A stretch of DNA of 43,091 bases from Humibacillus sp. (GTDB taxonomy: Bacteria; Actinomycetota; Actinomycetes; Actinomycetales; Dermatophilaceae): NCBI GenBank assembly GCA_030452985.1, contig JAKDLG010000023.1, positions 1-43,091 on the forward strand. Direction: 5' to 3'. Under the pieces are notes generated by a model that was given only the letters and a program-made list of their open reading frames with translations, searched no databases and had not been told where the DNA came from. The position numbers and the translations under genes are program-made. Positions 1 through 10,409 of the stretch are shown here, in pieces (position 1 is the stretch's first letter; every line of letters begins with the position of its first letter).

Positions 1-2
1 TC

Positions 3-1238
<1,236 letters not shown>

Positions 1239-1254
1239 ACGGCGCCGACAGGGC

Positions 1255-1289
1255 GTCCGGATGCTGCCGAGGCCTGGCGGCATCCGGAC
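1255..1289 (+). terminator. Rho-independent-like terminator hairpin after carboxyltransferase
   Basis: Two 14-nt arms (1255-1268 and 1276-1289) pair throughout with a single G-T wobble around a 7-nt loop. The outer arm reads GTCCGGATGC and its partner GCATCCGGAC. The hairpin begins 17 nt after the stop and is followed by CCCCC and a short TTT, so the U-tract is weak, as is common in high-GC actinobacteria. Confidence 0.65.
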
Positions 1290-1332
1290 CCCCGTTTGAA
1301 CTGAAGCGGGCCCGAGGGTCTTGACTGGGGTC

Positions 1333-2340
<1,008 letters not shown>

Positions 2341-2361
2341 GAGCCGGGCATCAGCCGGTCG

Positions 2362-2997
2362 TCAACGGCGCACCGCGTCCCTGACGTTCACCACCAGCAC
2401 GAGAACGGCCAGGGTCCACAACGCCACCCACAGGACGGTCTGCCACGCGCCGACGAGCAGCACGACGAGGAACCCCAACGCGACGACCAGCAGCACACGC
2501 ACGATGTACGCGAAGAGGTAGCCGCGGCCGAAGGCCTCCACCGACAACACGATCACCAGCGCACTGACCGCGGTCACCTGAAGTTCGGTGCTGTCGACCC
2601 GGAACAGTGACCCGAGCAGCCACAGCACCAGGGGAGTGCTGACGACGGCCCACACGGCCAGGAACCGCGCTCGCCCCCGCTCGGTCGCGGCGATCGGCAG
2701 ACGGCGGTGCATCAGGTGGCTGTGCGGCGACGTGGGCCGGATGCCGCTCTGCACCTCCCTGACCAGCCGGGCCCGTTCGTCACCGAGACGAACCGCACGC
2801 ATCCGGGTGGTGACGAGCTTGCGTTCGCGAGGGGCCAGCTCGCGCACCACGGGGGTGGCCGGGTCGAGACCGGCCGCGCGGGTGGTCAGGTCGTGGCGAG
2901 ACTCGTCGATCTCGTCGTGCAGCAGGGCGAGCTCACGGTCGATCTGCTCCACCCGGGTCTCGAGGTGCTCCAGCTCGACGGCAGGGTTGGGTGCCAC
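2362..2997 (-). CDS. Uncharacterised membrane protein with N-terminal coiled coil
   Basis: I do not recognise a family. The 211-residue product begins with a charged, heptad-like region (about residues 5-100, rich in Glu, Arg and Leu, e.g. LETRVEQIDRELALLHDEID). Four hydrophobic stretches suggest membrane segments: around FLAVWAVVSTPLVLWLLG, LQVTAVSALVIVLSV, VLLVVALGFLVVLLVGAW and VLWVALWTLAVLVLVV. The C-terminus is short and basic. It starts with GTG directly after the TAG of the upstream reverse-strand gene with no gap, which implies translational coupling and a shared function with that VPS62-like protein. A cytoplasmic coiled coil on a membrane anchor is inferred, not shown. Confidence 0.7.
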   Translation of the reverse strand: MAPNPAVELEHLETRVEQIDRELALLHDEIDESRHDLTTRAAGLDPATPVVRELAPRERKLVTTRMRAVRLGDERARLVREVQSGIRPTSPHSHLMHRRLPIAATERGRARFLAVWAVVSTPLVLWLLGSLFRVDSTELQVTAVSALVIVLSVEAFGRGYLFAYIVRVLLVVALGFLVVLLVGAWQTVLWVALWTLAVLVLVVNVRDAVRR

Positions 2998-4200
2998 CTA
3001 GGCGAGGCCCGCCCAGCCGACCGGGTCACCCCAGGAGGCCCGCACGGTGGTGTCGCGCTCGTAGCGGGGCCCGGCAGGGCCACGTTCGCCGCCGAACGCG
3101 TCGCGGCTGTCGTGGCCCCGGAGGCCCCGGTAGTCACGCACCCACGGCGTCTGCTCGTCGATGACGACCTGGGTCCACTCGCGGCTGTGCCCGGGCCCGA
3201 TGGTGTCGCCGTCGCCGCGGGCGTAGTCGATGTAGGGGATGCCGAACCCCGGGCCCTGGGCGGCCCTGGCCCATGGACCAGCACGCCCGCGACCCGGCGG
3301 ATGAAGGGCAGCACCCCATCCCACGACGGCGGCACGACGGTGATCAGGTAGTCGCCGGGCAGGTAGGCGCCCGAGTGCGACCCGGCCCCGACGAACACGA
3401 CCGGATGCCGCTCGCCCCTCCTTGTGCAGGTCGGGGTCGTCCCATCGGCGGCGCAGGTCGTCGCCGGTCTCGTCGTGCGCCGAGAACACCACCCATCGTG
3501 GCTCGGGGAGCCCGTCGACGCTCTGCGCGCCGGTGCCCTCGAGGCAGACGGTCACCTGTTCCCAGTCGCCCTCGTGCTCGTTGACACCGGAGAAGGCCGA
3601 CCGCCAGTTGTTGAAGGAGTAGAAGAACCAGTACTGGCAGATGACCCAGCCGTTGTCGCGCACGACCCGGCCGTAGTAGGTGGGGTGCTCCGGTTCGAAG
3701 TGCTCCTGCTGGGCCAGGAGGGAGTCAGCCGCGCTGCCGCCGGGGACGGTGCCGCGCACGAGCAACGAGAGGCGGCTGAGAATGTCGATCGAGCGCCCGA
3801 ACAACCCGACCTGAGCGAGCCGGCTGCCGGCCCGGAAGCTCGGTCGGGGCTTCGGCAGCCAGGCCCGGAGCTTTCCCGACAGGGTGCTCGGGGCGATGAT
3901 GCCGCTGAGCCAGGGGCCTGGCCCCTCGTGGTCGGCTCCGAGTCGGGCCAGCCCGTCGAGGTCGAGACTGCCCGGTGTGGCGAGCACCATCGCGTGGTCG
4001 GCGAGGTCGCGCACGAAGAGCTGGGAGTGGGACACGAAGCCGTCGACCCCCACCGGCACGAAGTACTCACCGGCGGTCAGGCTCAGCACCGGTTCGTGGG
4101 CACGCAGCAACGACCGGTCAGCGGCATCGGTACGGCAACGGTCGTCTACATCGTCGCGGGGGGCACTGCCAGCTGCCTCGCTGATGCTCGCCTGCTCCAT
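2998..4200 (-). CDS. VPS62/DUF946-like protein, with two compensating frameshifts
   Basis: Function unknown. The middle carries an aromatic, acidic motif (YWFFYSFNNW, then VNEHEGDWEQVTV) like that of VPS62-related proteins; this assignment is from memory and weak. The ATG at 4200 has GGAG upstream; a GTG at 4212 is the alternative. Between about 3415 and 3255 the open frame gives an implausible Arg/Ala-rich peptide. The neighbouring frame there encodes sensible sequence (HPVVFVGAGSHSGAYLPGDY), and the original frame resumes at GPGFGIPYIDYARG. The fit needs one base removed from the CCCC run at 3415-3418 and one base added near 3251-3270. The net frame is unchanged, so the annotated length (about 400 residues) is roughly right but about 50 internal residues are wrong as read. 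Sequencing error is more likely than real mutation. Confidence 0.6.
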   Translation of the reverse strand: MEQASISEAAGSAPRDDVDDRCRTDAADRSLLRAHEPVLSLTAGEYFVPVGVDGFVSHSQLFVRDLADHAMVLATPGSLDLDGLARLGADHEGPGPWLSGIIAPSTLSGKLRAWLPKPRPSFRAGSRLAQVGLFGRSIDILSRLSLLVRGTVPGGSAADSLLAQQEHFEPEHPTYYGRVVRDNGWVICQYWFFYSFNNWRSAFSGVNEHEGDWEQVTVCLEGTGAQSVDGLPEPRWVVFSAHDETGDDLRRRWDDPDLHKEGRAASGRVRRGRVALGRLPARRLPDHRRAAVVGWGAALHPPGRGRAGPWARAAQGPGFGIPYIDYARGDGDTIGPGHSREWTQVVIDEQTPWVRDYRGLRGHDSRDAFGGERGPAGPRYERDTTVRASWGDPVGWAGLA

Positions 4201-4219
4201 CACGCTCTCCACCTCCTCG

Positions 4220-4463
4220 AAGCTCTCGGGTCGAATCTGTCACCCGGCCTTTCATCCCGCAGCCGACGCCCCGGGGGGGGGGGCCCCCCCCCCCCCCGGC
4301 GCGGCGGCCCCCGGGTTGGTGGAGGTGTGTGGCCGAACAAACACCCCCCCCCCCCCAAGCTCTGGGGCCTAATCTGCCACCGGGCTTTTCACCCCCCCCC
4401 CCCCCCCGCGGGGGGGGCCCCCCCCCCCCGGGGGGGGGGGGCGGGCCGTGGTTAGGTGGAGTC
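4220..4463. repeat. Imperfect 137-bp tandem duplication with long poly-C/poly-G runs (suspected artefact)
   Basis: The gap between the divergent VPS62-like and UlaG-like genes holds two similar halves offset by 137 nt. AAGCTCTCGGGTCGAATCTG at 4220 recurs as AAGCTCTGGGGCCTAATCTG at 4357, and TTGGTGGAGG (4316) recurs as TTAGGTGGAG (4452). Between them are homopolymers of 11 G (4273-4283), 14 C (4284-4297), 13 C (4344-4356), 16 C (4392-4407), 12 C (4418-4429) and 12 G (4430-4441). Nothing similar occurs elsewhere in the window. The second half looks like a poorly base-called copy of the first. The true gap is probably about 110 nt with one GC hairpin. Confidence 0.75.
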
Positions 4464-5117
4464 ATGCGCATCACTCACCTCGGACACGCCTGCCTTCTTG
4501 TCGAAGCCGCCGACCGTCGGGTCCTGGTCGACCCGGGCAACTTCTCGGAGGGTTTCGCAGGGCTGCGCGACCTCGACGCCATTGTGGTGACGCACAACCA
4601 TCCCGACCACTTCGACCCCGGCCCGGCAGCGGCACTCATCCGCAACAACCCGCGCGCCGAGGTGCACACCGACGCCCTGACGGCCAAGACCCTGCGCGAA
4701 GAGGGCCTGGCAGCGGTGCCCACCGCCGAGGGCGAGCCGTTCTCGATCGGCGACCTCGCCGTGTCGCCGGTGGGGGTGCTGCACGCCTTCAACCACGAGG
4801 CCATGCCGCAGATCCCCAACGTGGGTTTCGTCTTCCGGGCCGAGGGTGAGCCGACGCTCTTCCACCCCGGCGACGCCTACGACGCCGAACCGGGCGAGGT
4901 CGATGTGCTCGCGCATCCGCTCAACGCGCCGTGGGCTGCCAGTCGTGACTCGATCGCGTTCGTGGCCCGGATCGCCCCCAAGGCCGTCATCCCGATCCAT
5001 GACGCGCTCCTCTCCGAGGCCGGCCGGCGCATGTACGCGATGCACATCGAGAAGTTCAGCGGGGTTGACGGGCTGACCTACACCGACCTCAGGGACGACG
5101 AGTCGGCCACGTTCTGA
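4464..5117 (+). CDS. UlaG-like metallo-beta-lactamase-fold hydrolase
   Basis: A 217-residue metal-dependent hydrolase of the UlaG/YtkL group, cytosolic, substrate unknown. Seen: the N-terminal MRITHLGHACLLVE, the metal motif THNHPDHFD (HxHxDH) at about residues 45-53, a further ligand-bearing LFHPGDAYD, and the late IPIHDALLSEAG. The open frame extends upstream to 4329, but that extension would be a Pro/Gly run translated from the corrupted homopolymer stretch. The ATG at 4464 matches the family N-terminus, with GGTGGAG upstream. The gene is followed after 50 nt by an ABC transporter pair on the same strand, but no functional link is evident. Confidence 0.9.
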   Translation: MRITHLGHACLLVEAADRRVLVDPGNFSEGFAGLRDLDAIVVTHNHPDHFDPGPAAALIRNNPRAEVHTDALTAKTLREEGLAAVPTAEGEPFSIGDLAVSPVGVLHAFNHEAMPQIPNVGFVFRAEGEPTLFHPGDAYDAEPGEVDVLAHPLNAPWAASRDSIAFVARIAPKAVIPIHDALLSEAGRRMYAMHIEKFSGVDGLTYTDLRDDESATF

Positions 5118-5167
5118 CAGACGGGCCAGACCACGGGGCCCAGACAGCGGGCCGGACAGGGGAGAAC

Positions 5168-6034
5168 ATGACCGAGTCATCAACCACCGAGTCGTCAACC
5201 ACCGAGGCGGGGTTTGCCGCCGCCGGCGAGACCGCACCCGCCGACCTTCCGGCGCCTCGGGGCGGCCCCGCCGAGGGCCCGGCCGTGGCCATCCGCGGCC
5301 TGGGCAAGCGCTTCGGCGACGTCATCGCCGTCAAGGGCATCGACCTCGACGTGCCGCGCGGCTCGTTCTTCGGCCTGGTGGGCCCGAACGGCGCCGGCAA
5401 GACGACGACGCTCTCGATGGTCACCGGTCTGCTCCGGCCCACGGTGGGGCAGGCCTTCGTGCTGGGCCGAGACGTGTGGGCCGATCCGGTCGCCGCCAAG
5501 CGGCTGCTCGGCATCCTGCCCGACGGGTTGCGCACCTTCGACCGGTTGACCGGCCTGCAGCTGATCACCTACTCCGGGCTGCTGCGGGGCATGCCGCGCG
5601 AGCTCGCCGCTGAGCGGGCCACCGAGCTGGTCAATGCTCTCGGTCTCGCGTCGGCGCAGGGCAAGCTCGTCGTCGACTACTCGGCGGGCATGACGAAGAA
5701 GGTCACCCTGGCCTCGGCCCTGATCCACGGCCCACGGGTGCTGGTGCTCGACGAGCCCTTCGAGGCCGTCGACCCGGTGTCGTCGGCGACGATCCGCAGC
5801 ATTCTCGGCGACTTCGTCGAGTCGGGGGGCACCGTGATCCTCTCGAGCCACGTGATGGATCTCGTCGAACGCCTCTGCTCTCACGTTGCGGTCATCGCCG
5901 ACGGGCAGCTGCTGGCCCACGGCGCTCTCGACGACGTGCGTGCCGGCCAGAGCCTCGAGCAGCGCTTCGTCTCCCTCGTCGGCGGCACGACCCAGGTGGA
6001 GGGGCTGTCATGGTTGCGCACCTCGTCAGACTGA
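5168..6034 (+). CDS. ABC transporter ATP-binding protein
   Basis: Nucleotide-binding subunit that powers the membrane protein encoded next. Seen: a 35-residue Ser/Thr/Ala-rich N-terminal extension, then the ABC fold beginning AVAIRGLGKRFGDV. Walker A is GPNGAGKTTT, the Q-loop region follows, the signature is DYSAGMTKK (YSAGM rather than LSGGQ), Walker B is VLVLDEPFE and the switch His is in SSHVMDLVE. The signature variant and the Phe-Glu after Walker B are typical of the ABC-2 exporter subgroup with large permeases. The last 25 nt overlap the permease start, so the two are translationally coupled. The start has GGGGAG just upstream. The cargo cannot be inferred. Confidence 0.92.
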   Translation: MTESSTTESSTTEAGFAAAGETAPADLPAPRGGPAEGPAVAIRGLGKRFGDVIAVKGIDLDVPRGSFFGLVGPNGAGKTTTLSMVTGLLRPTVGQAFVLGRDVWADPVAAKRLLGILPDGLRTFDRLTGLQLITYSGLLRGMPRELAAERATELVNALGLASAQGKLVVDYSAGMTKKVTLASALIHGPRVLVLDEPFEAVDPVSSATIRSILGDFVESGGTVILSSHVMDLVERLCSHVAVIADGQLLAHGALDDVRAGQSLEQRFVSLVGGTTQVEGLSWLRTSSD

Positions 6035-7581
6035 AGCTCACCCTGCTGCGGAACATGCTGCGGCGCAGCCGGGCCCAGGCGATCGGGGTCGTGCTCGCCA
6101 TCGTGTACTTCGGATTCATCGTGGTGGCCCTGGCGTTCGGCGTCGCCAGCCTTCGCGCCGATCTCGACCTCGCCGTCGCGGTCATCCCGGTGGTCGGTGC
6201 GGTGGCTGTGGTGCTGTGGAGCCTCGTGCCGCTCTTCTCCTTCGGCTCCGACCCCACCCTCGACCCGGGGCGCTTCGCCACGTTCGCCGTGCCGCCTCGG
6301 CAGCTCGCCATCGGCCTGATCGCCGGAGCGTTGGTCGGGTTGCCCGTCATCGCGACGATGCTCATTGCTCTGGGGGTGATGGTGGCTTGGTCGCACACGG
6401 TGCTGTCGACAGTCGTCGGCGCCGTGTCGACGGCGGTCGGGGTGCTGACCGCTGTCACGATGAGCCGCTGGGTGACGGCCGTGGCCACGTCCGCCCTGTC
6501 GAGCCGACGTGGCAAAGACGTGATGGGGGTGCTCGCGCTCATCCTTCTGGTGCTCTTCTCGCCCGTGCTGATCGCGCTGTCCAACGCGGGGGGCGACGTG
6601 CTCGGGGTAGCTCGTTCGGTCTCCACCGTGGCCGGCTGGACGCCCCTGGGCTGGGCGTGGGCCGCCCCCGGCGACATCGCCCTGGGCCACGTCGCGCTAG
6701 GGCTGCTGCGTCTCGCTCTCGCGCTCGGGTTCCTCTGGGTGTTGGGCAGGCTGTGGTTGAGCGCATTGACCCGGTTGGTCGAGAACCCCCGGTCGTCAGC
6801 CCGCCCCGGCGCCGCGACCGTCGCCGACGGTGACCTCGGCCTACTCGACCGCGGCCCCGACACCGTGGCCGCGGCGGTGGCGATGCGGGTGCTGATCTAC
6901 TGGTGGCGTGACCCTCGGTACCAGGCCGGGATGCTGCTCACCCCCTTCGTGCCGCTCGCCCTGCTCGTGCCGTACTTCACCGCCGACATCGGGTGGGTCA
7001 CCCTGCTGATGGCGCCCCTGCTCGCTTTCTTGATGGCCTGGGGCGAGCACAACGCCGTGGCCTACGAAGCCGACGCGTTCTGGATGCACGTGGCCGCAGG
7101 CACGCCCGGTCAGGCCGATCGGCGCGGTCGCCTTGTGCCGAGCGTGCTGATCGCGACCCCGCTCGTGAGCGCCTATGCGGTGGCCGGCGCCTGGCTCGCC
7201 GGGCGGTTCGACCTGCTGCCGGCGGTGTTGGGTCTGTCAGCGGCTCTGCTCGGCGCGGGCTACGCCGTGTCGAGTGTGCTGAGCATCGTGATGCCCTACC
7301 CGGTGGCGAAGCCGGGCGAGAGTCCCTTTGCGACCCCGCCCGGCGCCACCGGCATCACCCTGGTGGCGCAGCTGGTGGCGGCCATGAGCAGCGTGCTGCT
7401 GGCGGCGCCCCCGATCGTGCTCGCCCTGCTCGCCTGGTCGGGTGCGGGGTGGGCGGTGGCGGCGACCGCCGTGGTCGGGCTGGCCTGGGGAGTGCTGCTG
7501 TTCGAGGTCGGCGTACGCGTGGGCGGGCGCATCTACGAGCGGCGTTCGCCCGAGCTGCTCATGAGCCTCACGGCCAACTGA
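6010..7581 (+). CDS. ABC transporter permease, large integral membrane subunit
   Basis: Partner of the preceding ATPase; the 523-residue protein has at least ten hydrophobic stretches. Examples are IGVVLAIVYFGFIVVALAFG near residue 30, AVIPVVGAVAVVLWSLVPLF near 60, VMGVLALILLVLFSPVLIAL near 175 and FVPLALLVPYF near 315. A central cytoplasmic part (about residues 255-290) contains ENPRSSARPGAATVADG. The architecture fits the duplicated six-TM ABC-2-type exporters of actinobacteria. It begins within the ATPase gene (25-nt overlap). Substrate unknown; export of a lipid, peptide or drug is possible but unsupported. Confidence 0.88.
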   Translation: MVAHLVRLKLTLLRNMLRRSRAQAIGVVLAIVYFGFIVVALAFGVASLRADLDLAVAVIPVVGAVAVVLWSLVPLFSFGSDPTLDPGRFATFAVPPRQLAIGLIAGALVGLPVIATMLIALGVMVAWSHTVLSTVVGAVSTAVGVLTAVTMSRWVTAVATSALSSRRGKDVMGVLALILLVLFSPVLIALSNAGGDVLGVARSVSTVAGWTPLGWAWAAPGDIALGHVALGLLRLALALGFLWVLGRLWLSALTRLVENPRSSARPGAATVADGDLGLLDRGPDTVAAAVAMRVLIYWWRDPRYQAGMLLTPFVPLALLVPYFTADIGWVTLLMAPLLAFLMAWGEHNAVAYEADAFWMHVAAGTPGQADRRGRLVPSVLIATPLVSAYAVAGAWLAGRFDLLPAVLGLSAALLGAGYAVSSVLSIVMPYPVAKPGESPFATPPGATGITLVAQLVAAMSSVLLAAPPIVLALLAWSGAGWAVAATAVVGLAWGVLLFEVGVRVGGRIYERRSPELLMSLTAN

Positions 7582-7658
7582 GCCGGTGGTCGCCGGCACC
7601 TCACGCGGTTCGTTCGTTTCGCAGACGGGTCAGCCCGGCTTGGCGTACGGTCACGGCC

Positions 7659-8372
7659 ATGTCACGCAGCGATGCCCATGCCGCGAGAACGGCGCTGCGA
7701 GGCGTGGTGCCGGTGCTGCTGTCGGGGTCGGGTGTTCTCATGATCATGGCGGCGCGCGAACGGTGGTGGCCCGCCTGCCGGCTCGGAGACTTCGATGCCC
7801 CCGACTGCCTCACGCTTCAAGACCACCAGTACGACTTCCTGCTACCCAGCGAGCCGTGGGTCCCCATCGGAGCGGCCGCTCAGGTCGGGGCCGCGGCCCT
7901 GGTGCTCTTGAGTCTTGCGCTGCTCTTTCTGCCCTGGTTGCTCGCCGGCCCCCATCGGCCGGCGGTGACCCTGACCCTGGGTGCCGTCCTGGCCGCCACG
8001 ATGCTGACCATCGCGGTGACGACCGGACGGTCGGGTCTCTCAGGTCGGGTGGTCGAGGTGCCGGGCCTGGCTTGGGTCGTCTGGCTGTGGTTGCTGGCGC
8101 CCTGCGCGCTGTTCATCGCGTGGATCGTGGGCGAGGTGGGTGAGTCGCGTCCGGGCACCCGTTGGCGACTCGCGGTGGTCGTCCTCGTCAGCGCCAGTAC
8201 GCCCTTTGGCGAGTTCTTCTTTGCCTCGGCCCTGCTGGGCTATCTCTCGTACGACACCACCCCGTGGTCAGAAGCCGTCAGCGGCGTCTGCCTCGTCGCG
8301 GCCGGTCTCGCCCTGTGGCCGGCGATCCGCGCACGCCCTGCTGCCCGGATCGCGGTGAACAGCCCGGTGTAG
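7659..8372 (+). CDS. Uncharacterised multi-pass membrane protein
   Basis: I do not recognise a family. The 237-residue product has about six hydrophobic segments: VVPVLLSGSGVLMIMAA near residue 15, then a loop with two Cys (WWPACRLGDFDAPDC), AAALVLLSLALLFLPWLLA near 75, LTLGAVLAATMLTIAV near 105, WVVWLWLLAPCALFIAWIV near 135, LAVVVLVSASTPFG, and VCLVAAGLALWPA. The Cys pair after the first segment could form an extracytoplasmic disulfide. The open frame runs far upstream inside the permease gene, but the ATG at 7659 gives a sensible N-terminus. It converges on ppgK with 16 nt between the stops. Confidence 0.75.
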   Translation: MSRSDAHAARTALRGVVPVLLSGSGVLMIMAARERWWPACRLGDFDAPDCLTLQDHQYDFLLPSEPWVPIGAAAQVGAAALVLLSLALLFLPWLLAGPHRPAVTLTLGAVLAATMLTIAVTTGRSGLSGRVVEVPGLAWVVWLWLLAPCALFIAWIVGEVGESRPGTRWRLAVVVLVSASTPFGEFFFASALLGYLSYDTTPWSEAVSGVCLVAAGLALWPAIRARPAARIAVNSPV

Positions 8373-8388
8373 GTCGTGTCTGGTCGCC

Positions 8389-9147
8389 TCAGGCCAGGTC
8401 GACGGCGAGGCGAGCAGCACCGATGATGCCGGCCTTGTTGCGCAGCTGAGCCGGCACGATCGTGGCGCGCAGCTTCAGCTTCGGCAGGAAGTCGTCGGCG
8501 TCCTTGCTGATCCCTCCGCCGACGACGATGAGGTCGGGCGAGAAGAGCTTCTCGATCGTGTCGTAGTAGACCTGAAGACGCTCGACATACTCGTCCCACG
8601 AGAGCTCCTCGTTCTCCTTCACGGAGGAGGCCGCCCGCCGCTCGGCGTCGTAGCCGTCGATCTCGAGGTGGCCGAGCTCGGTGTTGGGCACGAGCTTGCC
8701 GTCGCTGATCAACGCCGAGCCGATGCCGGTGCCGAGCGTGGTGAGGATGACAACGCCACCCACCCCCTTGGCCGCGCCGTAGTGCATCTCGGCAAGACCA
8801 GCGGCATCCGCATCGTTGAGCACCGTGACCGAGCGACCGGTGTGCTCCTGGATCAGGGCCTCGGCGTCGGTGTTGACCCAGGCCGGGTCGATGTTCGCCG
8901 CCGAGAGCACGGTGCCGCGGATGACCACTGCCGGCACCGTCACCCCGATGGGAGAGTCGCCGGTCTGCTCGGCGAAGTGGTCGACGATCTGATCGACCAC
9001 CTCGGCCACGGCATCCGGCGTGGCGGGCCTGGGGGTGAGGATCTTCAGTCGCGACTGCGCGAACTCACCCTTGTCGAGGTCGACGGGCGCGCCCTTGATG
9101 CCGCTGCCACCGATGTCGATACCGAGCGGTTTGCCTTGCTTGCCCAT
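8389..9147 (-). CDS. ppgK: Polyphosphate glucokinase
   Basis: Phosphorylates glucose to glucose-6-phosphate with inorganic polyphosphate (often ATP as well), a cytosolic ROK-family enzyme characteristic of actinobacteria. Seen over 252 residues: the N-terminal phosphate loop [15 protein letters not shown], the sugar-site region [16 protein letters not shown], the PPGK-type motif [13 protein letters not shown], and GHLEIDG with the conserved Glu. The C-terminal [11 protein letters not shown] completes the fold. The start ATG at 9147 has GAGGAAGG upstream; a longer in-frame extension to 9324 runs through the intergenic space and is rejected. It lies 59 nt downstream of map on the same strand, and the pair is probably co-transcribed. 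Confidence 0.95.
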   Translation of the reverse strand: MGKQGKPLGIDIGGSGIKGAPVDLDKGEFAQSRLKILTPRPATPDAVAEVVDQIVDHFAEQTGDSPIGVTVPAVVIRGTVLSAANIDPAWVNTDAEALIQEHTGRSVTVLNDADAAGLAEMHYGAAKGVGGVVILTTLGTGIGSALISDGKLVPNTELGHLEIDGYDAERRAASSVKENEELSWDEYVERLQVYYDTIEKLFSPDLIVVGGGISKDADDFLPKLKLRATIVPAQLRNKAGIIGAARLAVDLA

Positions 9148-9206
9148 AGATCCGACCTTCCTCGCAGGGGGAGGGCCCACAGGCCCCGATGCCGTCGCGC
9201 CACACC

Positions 9207-10070
9207 CTACGGCAGGGTGAGGATCTCGTTGCCGCCGTCGGTGATCAGGATCGTGTGCTCGAACTGAGCGGATCGGCGGCGGTCCTTGGTGACCACCGTC
9301 CACCCGTCGTCCCACATCTCCCATTCGTGACTGCCGAGGTTCAGCATCGGCTCGATCGTGAACGTCATGCCGGGTTCGATGACGGTCGCGTAGTGGGGGG
9401 CGGCGTCGTAGTGCGGCACGATGAGACCGGAGTGGAACTCGAGCCCGATGCCGTGCCCGGTGAAGTCGCGCACGACGCCGTAGCCGAACCGTTTCGCGTA
9501 GCTCTCGATGACCCGGCCGATCACGTTGATCTCACGGCCGGGCCGCGCCGCGCGGATGCCGCGCATCATCGCCTCGTGCGTGCGTTCGACCAGCAGCCGC
9601 GCCTCGTCGTCGACCTCGCCCACGAGGTAGGTGGCGTCGGTGTCGCCGTGGACGCCGTGGATGAAGGCCGTGACGTCGATGTTGACGATGTCGCCGTCGC
9701 GCAACGGGCGGGCGTCGGGGATGCCGTGACAGATGACCTCGTTGACGCTGGTGCACACCGACTTCGGAAACGCTTTGTAGCCCAGCGGACTCGGGTAGGC
9801 GCCGTGGTCGAGCATGTACTCGTGGGCCACGGCGTCGAGGCGGTCGGTGGTGACGCCCGGGGCGATCGCGGCGGCGGCGGCCGCCATGGCCCGCGCCGCG
9901 ATGCGTCCGGCGTCACGCATCTTCTCGACGAGCCCGGCGTCCTTGGTCTTGACGTCGCCGTCCTCGGACGGGTTCGCCACGTCGACGTAGTGCGGCCGTT
10001 CGATCGAACCGGGAACGACGCGACGAGGGCTGATCGCGTGCGGAGACACACTGGCGTGCAGGAGCGGCAT
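9207..10070 (-). CDS. map: Methionine aminopeptidase, type I
   Basis: Removes the initiator Met from nascent proteins; a dinuclear metal enzyme in the cytosol. The five metal ligands are visible in order: Asp in [10 protein letters not shown], Asp in HGDTDATY, His in [10 protein letters not shown], Glu in [10 protein letters not shown] and Glu in SAQFEHTIL. Length is 287 residues. The ~35-residue N-terminal extension ([19 protein letters not shown]) resembles the proline-containing extension of the mycobacterial MetAP1c form, which is thought to contact the ribosome. ppgK follows on the same strand. A small protein gene diverges from it across a 77-nt gap that must hold both promoters. Confidence 0.96.
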   Translation of the reverse strand: MPLLHASVSPHAISPRRVVPGSIERPHYVDVANPSEDGDVKTKDAGLVEKMRDAGRIAARAMAAAAAAIAPGVTTDRLDAVAHEYMLDHGAYPSPLGYKAFPKSVCTSVNEVICHGIPDARPLRDGDIVNIDVTAFIHGVHGDTDATYLVGEVDDEARLLVERTHEAMMRGIRAARPGREINVIGRVIESYAKRFGYGVVRDFTGHGIGLEFHSGLIVPHYDAAPHYATVIEPGMTFTIEPMLNLGSHEWEMWDDGWTVVTKDRRRSAQFEHTILITDGGNEILTLP

Positions 10071-10147
10071 ACGGTGGAGTCTAGGTCGTCAGCCGGCAGC
10101 GCCCACGAGGGACGTTCTGCGGCTGGGTCGGAGAGGACGAGCGGCAG

Positions 10148-10384
10148 ATGAGCTTCTGGTACAACGTCGACAGCGGCAAGGTCGAGACCGACGAGAACCG
10201 CGGCCGAGGAGAGCAGGTGCTCGGGCCCTACGCCACCGAGGCCGATGCGCAGGCGGCGCTCGACAAGGCCCACGCGAACACCGAGAAGTGGGACAGTGAC
10301 GACCGCGCCTGGCAGGAGAAGGGCGCCGCGGGCGGACGCCCGTCGAGCAGCCCCGACTGGAATGATGAGGATCTCGACGACTGA
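10148..10384 (+). CDS. Small acidic SPOR-like protein
   Basis: A 78-residue soluble protein that I recognise only as a short conserved actinobacterial hypothetical. Seen: FWYNVDSGKVE at the N-terminus, then GPYATEADAQAALDKA, which resembles the repeat of SPOR domains, and a disordered acidic tail (SSPDWNDEDLDD). It is too short for a full SPOR fold, so peptidoglycan binding is speculative. No signal peptide or membrane segment is present. A GAGAGGA stretch lies upstream of the ATG. It diverges from map and converges on panB with a 25-nt gap. Confidence 0.8.
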   Translation: MSFWYNVDSGKVETDENRGRGEQVLGPYATEADAQAALDKAHANTEKWDSDDRAWQEKGAAGGRPSSSPDWNDEDLDD

Positions 10385-10409
10385 CTGCTCGTTCGTCGGG
10401 CCGCTGGTC

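Noticed and set aside
4392..4441. Phase-variable poly-C tract switching the UlaG-like gene
   Set aside because: The tract is outside the family-consistent coding region and sits inside a degraded duplication, so artefact is the better explanation; kept only as an alternative.
3424..4455. 343-residue forward open frame ending in Pro/Gly runs
   Set aside because: Antisense to the VPS62-like gene, and its end is translated from the homopolymer stretch.
4329..4463. Proline/glycine-rich N-terminal extension of the UlaG-like hydrolase
   Set aside because: Encoded by the suspect poly-C/poly-G sequence; the family N-terminus begins exactly at the ATG at 4464.
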